A stretch of 7,102 nucleotides of DNA from Hungatella sp. UBA5982 (lineage in GTDB: Bacteria > Bacillota > Clostridia > Lachnospirales > Lachnospiraceae): contig DJBG01000089.1 in assembly GCA_002429965.1 (NCBI GenBank), positions 26,492-33,593 of the forward strand, given 5' to 3'. The notes under the pieces were generated by a model. That model saw only the letters and a program-made list of their open reading frames with translations, ran no database searches and had not been told where the DNA came from. How positions within the stretch are numbered: the first letter of the stretch is position 1; each line of letters begins with the position of its first letter. A program made the translations under genes and the position numbers. Below, piece after piece: positions 1-5,786 of this stretch.

Positions 1-405
1 CCATCCGGACACCAGCTTCATAAGATCAGAAAACCACTGGTAAAAGTACTTCTGTCTCATGGCAAAAAAGTCCCTCTTTATAAAATATCCGGTTCTGTCC
101 TCGACCCTGAGCCTGAGCTTTTCTTCCTTTGCCAGACGCTCCAGAAAATCGATGGCTGCCGCATGGAAACCCGGACCGGCAATGTTCGTCTGGCTCTCTC
201 CCTGAAGCTTGTGCCTGCTCCACTTAAGCCAGACATAGCCCTCCTGGCATAGCTGTACAATCATAAATCCTTCGATCCGAAAACAGCGGTACCCCATTTC
301 CTTTGCCAGCTTTTTAGCCATACCCTCCGCTGACTGGCAATTCCAGTCTATTCCTGAAAATATTTTTTTCTTTGGCTCCAAAGAAAATCTGATTCGAATA
401 CTCAT
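1..405 (-). CDS. Hypothetical protein, N-terminal 135 residues (3' end beyond window)
   Basis: I do not recognise this protein. The frame is open from the ATG at 403-405 to the window edge, giving 135 codons and no stop, so the C-terminus is missing. The start is well supported: an AGGAAGG ribosome binding site lies 7 nt upstream, and an in-frame TAG four codons upstream rules out an earlier start. The product begins MSIRIRFSLEPKKKIFSG and is mixed in charge, with many Lys, Arg and aromatic residues. It shows no signal peptide or membrane segment, so it is probably cytoplasmic. A striking stretch is TNIAGPGFHAAAIDFLERL at about residues 73-91, followed by a basic, aromatic region (YFIKRDFF...YFYQWF). 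It follows the gpmI terminator and so is probably a separate transcription unit. Shorter frames overlapping it on the same strand are shadows. That it is a real gene is fairly sure; its function is unknown. Confidence 0.75.
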   Translation of the reverse strand, partial: MSIRIRFSLEPKKKIFSGIDWNCQSAEGMAKKLAKEMGYRCFRIEGFMIVQLCQEGYVWLKWSRHKLQGESQTNIAGPGFHAAAIDFLERLAKEEKLRLRVEDRTGYFIKRDFFAMRQKYFYQWFSDLMKLVSGW

Positions 406-434
406 CTGAAACCCTTCCTAAGATATCTTTCTCT

Positions 435-463
435 ATTCTATCTTATTTTCAATAGAAATGGAA
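435..463 (-). promoter_or_regulatory. Possible promoter for the hypothetical gene at 1-405
   Basis: Read on the minus strand, a TAGAAT -10 box (435-440) lies 17 nt from a poor -35 box, TTCCAT (458-463). The predicted start near 428 would give a leader of about 20 nt before the AGGAAGG site. The -10 matches five of six consensus bases, but the -35 matches only two. A second weak option further upstream is TTGGTT with TAAATT, also 17 nt apart. Only the general location is credible. Confidence 0.3.
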
Positions 464-573
464 GCATAAAACGAATATGGACGAATTTAATTTTCCAGTT
501 TACATAAACCAAGCCTGCTGCCGCCGGATAGGAAAGGTCGAAAGAAAAGCATATCCGTTTTACATTCGTATAC

Positions 574-619
574 AAAAATGAGGGCTGCCCAGCACTATTA
601 CTGGAAAGCCCTTATTTTT
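574..619 (-). terminator. Intrinsic terminator after gpmI (possibly bidirectional)
   Basis: Arms 574-586 and 607-619 pair along their full 13 bp with one G-T wobble. An AGGGCT/AGCCCT core is flanked by AAAAAT and ATTTTT. A CCAG/CTGG pair (589-592 with 601-604) extends the stem inwards. The hairpin begins 14 nt after the gpmI stop codon and its T-run falls at the 3' side on the minus strand. The symmetric A and T runs mean it could also stop plus-strand transcription. Confidence 0.9.
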
Positions 620-632
620 GGCATAATTAAAC

Positions 633-2171
633 TCATTTCACGAGTAAAGATTTTCCTGTCATCTCTTTTGGCTGTTTTAATCCCATCAGTTCAATCAGAG
701 TAGGAGCAATATCTGCCAGACAACCGCCTTCTCTCAGCTTATAGGATGGGTCTGCATTTACCAGGATAAACGGAACCGGATTGGTGGTATGAGCAGTAAA
801 AGGTTCTCCTGTCTCATAATCCAAAAGCTGCTCTGCATTTCCATGATCCGCGCAGATGAACATAATTCCATCAGTTTCCCTGATGGCTTCCACGGTTCTT
901 CCCACACACGCATCCACAGTTTCAATTGCCTTGATAGCAGCGTCTTCGATTCCCGTATGACCAACCATATCCGGGTTTGCGAAGTTAATGATGATCACAT
1001 CATATTTTCCGGATTTGATCGCCTCCACCAGCTTATCGCAAACAATAGGAGCGCTCATCTCAGGCTGTAAGTCATAGGTAGCAACCTTTGGAGATGGAAC
1101 CAGTATCCTTTCTTCTCCCTTATTCGGCTCTTCCACACCGCCGTTAAAGAAAAAGGTTACATGGGCATATTTTTCAGTTTCAGCAATTCTGGCCTGTGTC
1201 ATGTTGTTCTGAGCCAAAAAATCGCCAAATGTATTTATAATGGCTTCCTTTTTGAAAGCAACCAGCTTGTTTTTAATGGTCTCATCGTAATTCGTAAAGC
1301 ATACATAGGTCAGGTTCAGGCGCTTTTCTCTTGGAAATCCCTTAAACTCATCATCACAAAAGGCTCTTGTTATTTCTCTTGCACGGTCAGGACGGAAGTT
1401 AAAGAAGATCACGGAATCACCGTCTTTCACCGTAGCAACCGGTTCTCCAGCCTCTGTCACAACAAAAGGCTCCACAAACTCGTCGAAAACTTCTTTATCA
1501 TAGGAAGCCTGGATTCCGGCAGAAGCCGATTCCCCATGATTTCCTGCTCCTTTTGTCAGGGCATTGTATGCTCTTTCCACACGGTCCCAACGGTTATCCC
1601 TGTCCATTGCATAGTAGCGGCCCATAACAGAAGCAACTTTTCCTGTACCGATCTCCTTCATCTTTGCTTCCAGCGCTTCCACGAAGCTCTTTCCGGAAGC
1701 AGGAGGCGTATCACGCCCGTCCAGGAAGCAATGGACATAGACCTTATCCAGACCGCTTCTCTTTGCCAGCTCTAAAAGGCCGTAAATATGGGTGTTGTGG
1801 CTGTGTACTCCGCCGTCAGATACCAGGCCCCACATATGAAGAGCTGATCCGGATTTCTTGCAGTTTTCCACTGCCTGTAAAAATTCCGGAACCTCAAAAA
1901 AGTCACCGTCAACTATAGATTTTGTAATTCTGGTAAGCTCCTGATATACAATACGGCCTGCGCCCATATTCAGATGTCCTACTTCTGAGTTTCCCATCTG
2001 TCCGTCAGGAAGACCTACTGCCAGTCCGCTGGCATTTCCCTTAACAAAAGGGCACTGGCTCATAAGCTGATCCATGATCGGTGTTTTGCCTTCACAAACA
2101 GCGTTATGGTCGCAGTTATCATTTAATCCATAACCATCAAGTATCATTAATACAATCGGTTTTCTGCTCAT
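633..2171 (-). CDS. gpmI: 2,3-bisphosphoglycerate-independent phosphoglycerate mutase
   Basis: Cytoplasmic glycolytic enzyme that interconverts 3-phosphoglycerate and 2-phosphoglycerate through a phosphoserine intermediate. It belongs to the alkaline-phosphatase superfamily, whose Bacillus-type members depend on two Mn2+ ions. The 512-residue length is full for the family. Expected active-site residues are visible: Asp12 in LDGYG, nucleophile Ser62 in GNSEVGH, His123 in GGVHSH, the DGRDTPP loop at 151-157, RPDRAR at 260-265, Lys334, Asp401 and His405 in NPDMVGH, Asp442-His443 in ADHGN, and His461. The phosphatase-like core is split by the transferase domain (roughly residues 77-310). The ATG has an AGGAG site 8 nt upstream. 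The gene is 250 nt from tpiA across a terminator-like hairpin and has its own predicted promoter, so it can be expressed independently of the other glycolytic genes. It ends TGA and is followed by a strong terminator. Nothing is truncated or missing. Confidence 0.98.
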   Translation of the reverse strand: MSRKPIVLMILDGYGLNDNCDHNAVCEGKTPIMDQLMSQCPFVKGNASGLAVGLPDGQMGNSEVGHLNMGAGRIVYQELTRITKSIVDGDFFEVPEFLQAVENCKKSGSALHMWGLVSDGGVHSHNTHIYGLLELAKRSGLDKVYVHCFLDGRDTPPASGKSFVEALEAKMKEIGTGKVASVMGRYYAMDRDNRWDRVERAYNALTKGAGNHGESASAGIQASYDKEVFDEFVEPFVVTEAGEPVATVKDGDSVIFFNFRPDRAREITRAFCDDEFKGFPREKRLNLTYVCFTNYDETIKNKLVAFKKEAIINTFGDFLAQNNMTQARIAETEKYAHVTFFFNGGVEEPNKGEERILVPSPKVATYDLQPEMSAPIVCDKLVEAIKSGKYDVIIINFANPDMVGHTGIEDAAIKAIETVDACVGRTVEAIRETDGIMFICADHGNAEQLLDYETGEPFTAHTTNPVPFILVNADPSYKLREGGCLADIAPTLIELMGLKQPKEMTGKSLLVK

Positions 2172-2198
2172 AACTAGTTCTCCTTTTTCTCTTCTTCA

Positions 2199-2214
2199 TT
2201 CTATTGTAATAGAA
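2199..2214 (-). promoter_or_regulatory. Near-perfect palindrome in the gpmI leader
   Basis: TTCTATT and AATAGAA arms of 7 bp flank a 2-nt centre, ending about 27 nt upstream of the gpmI ATG and about 13 nt from its ribosome binding site. It lies well downstream of the predicted transcription start. A 2-nt loop is too tight for a full RNA hairpin, so a dimeric DNA-binding protein site is the more natural reading. No known operator is matched with confidence. Confidence 0.4.
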
Positions 2215-2268
2215 GCATTCACTACTATATTGTTATGCCTCAAAAGCGTGGGAAATCGAATGGAAATC

Positions 2269-2281
2269 ATTGTCTCACAAT
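2269..2281 (-). promoter_or_regulatory. Dyad at the predicted gpmI start site (candidate operator)
   Basis: ATTGT and ACAAT arms flank a 3-nt centre, directly after the -10 box and overlapping the expected transcription start near 2279. A repressor site would typically lie here. The GT-N3-AC core loosely resembles GntR-family operators. Two GGAAATC copies on the plus strand (2251-2257 and 2262-2268), 11 bp apart, immediately adjoin it. Confidence 0.4.
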
Positions 2282-2285
2282 CTAT

Positions 2286-2314
2286 ATTTTACATGATTTG
2301 CCCATTTCTTGCAA
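2286..2314 (-). promoter_or_regulatory. Predicted sigma-A-type promoter of gpmI
   Basis: On the minus strand TTGCAA (2309-2314; four of six -35 consensus bases) is separated by exactly 17 nt from TAAAAT (2286-2291; five of six -10 bases). The start would fall near 2279, giving an untranslated leader of about 108 nt. It lies downstream of the tpiA terminator-like hairpin, as expected if gpmI is a separate transcription unit. Confidence 0.6.
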
Positions 2315-2368
2315 CCGGTGAATGATGAAATAATAACAATGATCCGGTCCCCGCCTTTTGCCATGAGG

Positions 2369-2415
2369 AAAAGCTGCCGTCCCTCACCTTTTTAGGAAGG
2401 GAAACAGCAGCTTTT
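2369..2415 (-). terminator. Terminator-like hairpin after tpiA
   Basis: Outer arms AAAAGCTGC (2369-2377) and GCAGCTTTT (2407-2415) pair over 9 bp. Inner arms TCCCT (2380-2384) and AGGGA (2398-2402) continue the stem past a small internal loop. It starts 6 nt after the tpiA stop codon. The T-run on the minus strand is only four bases long and interrupted afterwards, so termination may be partial. The structure is nearly symmetric for the two strands. Confidence 0.7.
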
Positions 2416-2421
2416 ACCCGC

Positions 2422-3174
2422 TTATTTATTGTAATTTACGATTTTTCCAAACTCTGGCTTTAAGGATGCCCCGCCAACTAAGCCGCCGTCAATATCAGGC
2501 TGTGCAAACAGTTCCGGTGCGCTTGCTGCTGATACGGAACCGCCGTACTGGATGCGGATGGTTTCCGCTGTTGCCTTGTCATAGATTTCAGCAATGCATG
2601 CACGGATGGCACTGCAAACCTCCTGTGCCTGCTCGGTTGTCGCTACCTTTCCGGTACCGATCGCCCAGATCGGCTCATAAGCAATAACCGCATTTGCCGC
2701 ATTCTCTGCCGGTACGTTTAAGAAAGCGATCTTAATCTGCTGGCGGATCCAGTCAAGAGTGATTCCCTGTTCTCTCTGGGTCAGTGTTTCTCCGCAGCAA
2801 ACGATAGGAGTGATGCCGTATTCAAAGGCCTTAAGAACTTTTTTGTTAACAGTTTCATCTGTTTCCGCAAAATATTCCCTTCTTTCGGAATGGCCGATTA
2901 CCACATATTTCACGCCTGCATCTTTTAACATGGCAGGAGAAATCTCTCCGGTGTAAGCCCCTTTATCTTCATAATACATGTTTTCAGCACCAATGTTAAT
3001 ATTGGTTCCCTTTGCAGCATCCATAGCGGGCATAATGTCAATAGCCGGAACGCAGAAAATAACGTCTACTTCATCATTCGCCACCAGAGGCTTTAATGTA
3101 TCCACCAGCTGGACCGCTTCGGTGGGAGTCATATTCATCTTCCAGTTACCTGCTATAATTTTCTTTCTGGACAT
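2422..3174 (-). CDS. tpiA: Triosephosphate isomerase
   Basis: Cytoplasmic (beta/alpha)8-barrel enzyme, normally a homodimer, that interconverts dihydroxyacetone phosphate and glyceraldehyde 3-phosphate. The 250-residue length is normal. Catalytic residues are in place: Asn10 and Lys12 in AGNWKMN, His95 in VIGHSERR, and Glu167 in [12 protein letters not shown], which runs into the flexible loop 6 at about 171-178. The phosphate-binding segments YGGSV (210-214) and GGLVGGASL (230-238) are also present. The ATG follows an AAGGAAGG site with about 8 nt spacing. The gene is 106 nt downstream of pgk; a strong hairpin without a U-tract lies between them and I see no good promoter, so it is probably co-transcribed with pgk. 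A terminator-like hairpin follows the TAA stop directly. Confidence 0.98.
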   Translation of the reverse strand: MSRKKIIAGNWKMNMTPTEAVQLVDTLKPLVANDEVDVIFCVPAIDIMPAMDAAKGTNINIGAENMYYEDKGAYTGEISPAMLKDAGVKYVVIGHSERREYFAETDETVNKKVLKAFEYGITPIVCCGETLTQREQGITLDWIRQQIKIAFLNVPAENAANAVIAYEPIWAIGTGKVATTEQAQEVCSAIRACIAEIYDKATAETIRIQYGGSVSAASAPELFAQPDIDGGLVGGASLKPEFGKIVNYNK

Positions 3175-3229
3175 AGTATCAACCTTCCTTTATGTTCGTC
3201 ATTCAGAAGACCGGGATCTCCTGTTTGCA

Positions 3230-3260
3230 AGGCCCGGACAGTCATCCTTTGTCCGGGCCT
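3230..3260 (-). other. Perfect stem-loop between pgk and tpiA, not a classical terminator
   Basis: Arms AGGCCCGGAC (3230-3239) and GTCCGGGCCT (3251-3260) pair perfectly over 10 GC-rich bp around an 11-nt loop. The base of the stem is followed by TTGCAAAC on the minus strand and by GTATTGTG on the plus strand, so neither direction has the T-run of an intrinsic terminator. It could be an RNase processing or mRNA stabilising element, or a weak attenuator. Confidence 0.8.
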
Positions 3261-3280
3261 GTATTGTGAATTGAATTTCG

Positions 3281-4492
3281 TTATTTATTGTCTGCTGCAG
3301 CCACGCCTGGAAGCTCCTTGCCTTCAAGGAATTCAAGGGAAGCACCTCCGCCTGTGGAGATATGAGTCATCTTATCAGCAAATCCAAGTCTCTTAACCGC
3401 ATTCACAGAGTCACCGCCTCCGATAACCGTAGTGGCGTCAGAAAGCTCCGCAACCGCACGGCATACCTCTAAGGTGCCTTCTGCAAAATTAGAGAATTCA
3501 AATACACCCATCGGTCCGTTCCAAACAACAGTCTTGGCGCCCTTTAAGGCATCCTTGAAAAGTTCAATGGTTTTTGGTCCGATATCAAAACCTGACCAGC
3601 CTGGATCAATAACACTTACTACCTTTCTTTCCGTATCATTGGAAAACTCCTTGCCTTCCAGGTTATCAACTGGAAGCAGCAGTTTTACACCCTTATTCTC
3701 AGCCTTTTTAATCATCTCTAAGGCATAGTCAAGCTTATCTTCTTCACATAAGGAATTTCCAATCTCCTTGCCCTGAGCCTTTGCAAAGGTATATGCCATG
3801 CCGCCGCCGATGATCAGTGTATCAACCTTATCAAGCAGGTTGTTGATTACGTTGATCTTATCGGAAACCTTTGCTCCACCCAGGATTGCCACGAAAGGAC
3901 GTACCGGGTTCTCAACTGCCTGGCCCAGGAATTTGATTTCCTTTTCCATCAGATAACCAACTACATTGGTTGTTGTGTATTTCGTTACGCCTACATTGGA
4001 GCAGTGAGCCCTGTGAGCAGTACCGAATGCATCGTTTACGAAAATGCCGTCGCAAAGGGAAGCCAGCTCTTTTGCATACTCTTCCGCGCTCTCATCCTTA
4101 CCGTACTTAGTCTCTTCGACTCTGTAACGGGTATTCTGAAGCAGCAGAACTTCTCCATCCTTTAATTCTTCCGCGATCTTGCTGGTCTCAGGACCTGTTA
4201 CCTTTGGATCGTTTACAAATTTCACTTCTACCCCAAGTCTTTCACTTAAAGCAGGAGCAACAGGTGCTAAAGACAGCTCCGGAAGAGGCTCGCCCTTCGG
4301 CTTTCCTAAATGGGAGCAAAGAATCACTCTTGCGCCCTGGTCCAATAATTTCTTGATCGTAGGAATGGCTCCGTCAATACGGTTGAAATTCTGAATCACT
4401 CCATCCTTTAACGGCACGTTAAAATCGCATCTCACCAAAACTTTCTTTCCCTGTAATCCGGTTAAATCATCAACTGTTTTCTTATTAAGCAT
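3281..4492 (-). CDS. pgk: Phosphoglycerate kinase
   Basis: Cytoplasmic monomeric kinase that transfers the acyl phosphate of 1,3-bisphosphoglycerate to ADP, the first ATP-yielding step of lower glycolysis. The 403 residues match the bacterial family. N-domain substrate-binding motifs: [11 protein letters not shown] (21-31), Arg38, SHLGKPKG (60-67), Arg122 in QNTRY, and [10 protein letters not shown] (154-163). C-domain nucleotide-binding motifs: [11 protein letters not shown] (202-212, with Lys208), WNGPMGVFE (324-332), GGGDSV (358-363) and the STGGGA loop (379-384). The ATG has an AAGGAG site 9 nt upstream. The gene starts 142 nt after gap, and a strong terminator lies in that gap. No convincing promoter was found there, so expression may depend on readthrough from gap or on a promoter I could not see. 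It is followed by the pgk-tpiA stem-loop. Confidence 0.98.
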   Translation of the reverse strand: MLNKKTVDDLTGLQGKKVLVRCDFNVPLKDGVIQNFNRIDGAIPTIKKLLDQGARVILCSHLGKPKGEPLPELSLAPVAPALSERLGVEVKFVNDPKVTGPETSKIAEELKDGEVLLLQNTRYRVEETKYGKDESAEEYAKELASLCDGIFVNDAFGTAHRAHCSNVGVTKYTTTNVVGYLMEKEIKFLGQAVENPVRPFVAILGGAKVSDKINVINNLLDKVDTLIIGGGMAYTFAKAQGKEIGNSLCEEDKLDYALEMIKKAENKGVKLLLPVDNLEGKEFSNDTERKVVSVIDPGWSGFDIGPKTIELFKDALKGAKTVVWNGPMGVFEFSNFAEGTLEVCRAVAELSDATTVIGGGDSVNAVKRLGFADKMTHISTGGGASLEFLEGKELPGVAAADNK

Positions 4493-4518
4493 GTTTCAAT
4501 GCTCCTTTCCAATTTATA

Positions 4519-4535
4519 GCCCGCGTTTTCCGGGC
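4519..4535 (-). other. Small hairpin in the pgk leader, proximal to the ribosome binding site
   Basis: GCCCG (4519-4523) pairs with CGGGC (4531-4535) around a 7-nt loop, about 10 nt upstream of the AAGGAG site of pgk. The stem is short but entirely G-C. It may affect translation initiation or protect a processed 5' end; this is inference from position. Confidence 0.4.
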
Positions 4536-4543
4536 ATAAAGGG

Positions 4544-4558
4544 ATACCTGGAAGGTAT
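4544..4558 (-). other. Small hairpin in the pgk leader, distal
   Basis: ATACCT (4544-4549) and AGGTAT (4553-4558) form a perfect 6-bp stem with a 3-nt loop. It sits between the gap terminator and the second pgk leader hairpin. It could be an RNA structure or a short DNA dyad; there is no evidence for a specific role. Confidence 0.35.
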
Positions 4559-4586
4559 TTCCTATATTCTCTTATTTCATATATTT

Positions 4587-4626
4587 ATAAAAATAAAAGG
4601 CCCGGTCCATAACGACCGGACCCTTT
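4587..4626 (-). terminator. Strong intrinsic terminator after gap
   Basis: Arms 4595-4607 and 4614-4626 pair over 13 bp with two G-T wobbles, around a 6-nt loop. The sequence following the stem on the minus strand is ATTTTTATAA, a good U-tract. It begins 8 nt after the gap stop codon. It probably lowers transcription into pgk, although some readthrough seems likely because no strong pgk promoter is visible. Confidence 0.9.
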
Positions 4627-4634
4627 GTGGATCA

Positions 4635-5666
4635 TTAGCCTAATTCAGCAAAGTACTTAATTGTACGAACCATCTGGCTTGTATAGGAGTTCTCATTGTC
4701 ATACCATGAAACAACCTGAACCTGATATAAATCATCTGCAATCTTGGAAACCATGGTCTGAGTTGCATCGAATAAGGAACCAAATCTCATGCCGACAACA
4801 TCAGAGGAAACGATCTCATCAGTATTGTATCCGAAGGAATCGCATGCTGCTGCCTTCATAACTGCGTTAATGCTTTCCTTGGTTACGTCTGCACCCTTAA
4901 CAACTGCTGTTAAGATGGTTGTGGAGCCTGTAGGAACCGGAACACGCTGTGCGGAACCGATTAACTTGCCGTTTAAATCCGGAATAACCAGACCGATTGC
5001 CTTAGCAGCACCGGTGGAGTTAGGAACGATGTTGGCAGCGCCTGCTCTTGCTCTTCTTAAGTCGCCTTTTCTGTGAGGTCCGTCAAGAATCATCTGATCG
5101 CCTGTGTAAGCATGGATTGTGCTCATGATACCAGACTGGATCGGTGCATAATCGTTAAGAGCCTTAGCCATAGGAGCCAGGCAGTTTGTTGTACAGGAAG
5201 CAGCGGAGATGATCTTATCATCTGCTGTTAAGACATTCTCATTTACGCTGTAAACGATGGTTGGAAGATCGTTTCCTGCCGGAGCGGAGATAACAACCTT
5301 CTTAGCGCCTGCATCAATGTGAGCCTGAGCCTTGTCCTTGGAGCAATAGAATCCTGTACACTCAAGAACTACATCAACACCGATTTCTCCCCAAGGAAGC
5401 TCTGCAGCTTTTGCCTGAGCATAAATTTTAATAGTCTTTCCATCTACAGTAATGGAGTCCTCGGAAGCCTCTACGGTGTGAATACCCTCACCATAGTATC
5501 CAGCGTATCCGCCCTGTGCAGTGTCATATTTTAATAAATGTGCTAACATCTTTGGATCTGTTAAATCGTTAATAGCTACTACTTCATAGCCCTCTGCGCC
5601 AAACATCTGTCTGAATGCAAGACGGCCAATACGGCCGAAACCATTAATCGCCACTTTTACTGCCAT
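4635..5666 (-). CDS. gap: Glyceraldehyde-3-phosphate dehydrogenase, type I
   Basis: Cytoplasmic tetrameric enzyme that oxidises and phosphorylates glyceraldehyde 3-phosphate to 1,3-bisphosphoglycerate, using inorganic phosphate and NAD+. The 343 residues are slightly above the usual 330-340. The N-terminal Rossmann domain has INGFGRIGR (7-15), and Asp34 in AIND suggests NAD rather than NADP preference. The catalytic domain has nucleophile Cys158 in SAASCTTNC and base His185 in STIHAYT, followed by the [20 protein letters not shown] region (203-222) and WYDNE (321-325) near the C-terminus. The ATG has a perfect AGGAGG site 9 nt upstream. The gene ends in tandem stops (TAA TGA) just before a strong terminator. 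It has its own predicted promoter and an operator-like dyad, and no cggR-type regulator gene precedes it. It is probably the most strongly expressed gene here. Confidence 0.98.
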   Translation of the reverse strand: MAVKVAINGFGRIGRLAFRQMFGAEGYEVVAINDLTDPKMLAHLLKYDTAQGGYAGYYGEGIHTVEASEDSITVDGKTIKIYAQAKAAELPWGEIGVDVVLECTGFYCSKDKAQAHIDAGAKKVVISAPAGNDLPTIVYSVNENVLTADDKIISAASCTTNCLAPMAKALNDYAPIQSGIMSTIHAYTGDQMILDGPHRKGDLRRARAGAANIVPNSTGAAKAIGLVIPDLNGKLIGSAQRVPVPTGSTTILTAVVKGADVTKESINAVMKAAACDSFGYNTDEIVSSDVVGMRFGSLFDATQTMVSKIADDLYQVQVVSWYDNENSYTSQMVRTIKYFAELG

Positions 5667-5701
5667 AATTCAATTCCTCCTAAGAATAAAATTAAATTTG
5701 A

Positions 5702-5719
5702 TTGTTAAATATTAATCAA
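5702..5719 (-). promoter_or_regulatory. Candidate Rex operator downstream of the gap start site
   Basis: The plus strand reads TTGTTAAATATTAATCAA. Against the TTGTTAA-N4-TTAACAA pattern known for Rex, the NADH/NAD+-sensing repressor of Gram-positive bacteria, 12 of 14 defined positions match. An overlapping symmetric view is TTGATT-N10-AATCAA at 5698-5719. It begins about 3 nt after the predicted transcription start, where a bound repressor would block initiation. The region is AT-rich, so a chance match is possible. Confidence 0.5.
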
Positions 5720-5728
5720 CTACCCTTT

Positions 5729-5757
5729 ATTCTACCTAATATTCCACTAAATAGCAA
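5729..5757 (-). promoter_or_regulatory. Predicted sigma-A-type promoter of gap
   Basis: On the minus strand TTGCTA (5752-5757; four of six -35 bases) is followed after exactly 17 nt by TAGAAT (5729-5734; five of six -10 bases). The start would fall near 5722, giving a leader of about 56 nt to the gap ATG. I see no hairpin terminator between the upstream transporter stop and this promoter, so some transcription may also enter from upstream. Confidence 0.65.
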
Positions 5758-5786
5758 GTCCTTTTTTATTTTTAATCCTGTTCCCC

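Noticed and set aside
26..260. Two short minus-strand frames (26-223 and 78-260)
   Set aside because: Both overlap the better-supported partial gene at 1-405 in other frames, are rich in Gly, Arg and Ser as expected for shadows, and lack a clear ribosome binding site.
332..348. GACTGG-N5-CCAGTC inverted repeat
   Set aside because: It is a short repeat inside the coding sequence of the gene at 1-405 with no regulatory context; it is most simply codon coincidence.
420..429. AAGATATCTT palindrome before the ribosome binding site of the gene at 1-405
   Set aside because: A 10-bp AT-rich palindrome is common by chance, and it matches no operator I know.
548..565. CcpA cre-like sequence on the minus strand (ATGTAAAACGGATATGCT)
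   Set aside because: The spacing before the central CG is one base too long for the cre consensus WTGNAANCGNWNNCW, and the position lies between the gpmI terminator and a weakly supported promoter.
1161..1775. A 204-codon open frame on the plus strand opposite gpmI
   Set aside because: It lies entirely antisense to an intact, motif-complete gpmI, has no recognisable domain, and its composition (rich in Ser, Cys, Phe, His) is what reading the complement of a conserved gene gives. No promoter or ribosome binding site supports it.
2269..2281. Resemblance of the gpmI dyad to a lac operator half (ATTGTGAG)
   Set aside because: The spacing between arms is far too short for a LacI-family operator, so the resemblance is limited to one half-site. 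The dyad itself is kept as a generic candidate operator.
2318..2342. A second possible Rex site upstream of the gpmI promoter
   Set aside because: Only about 10 of 14 defined positions match, in AT-rich sequence upstream of the -35 box. This is not distinguishable from chance by eye.
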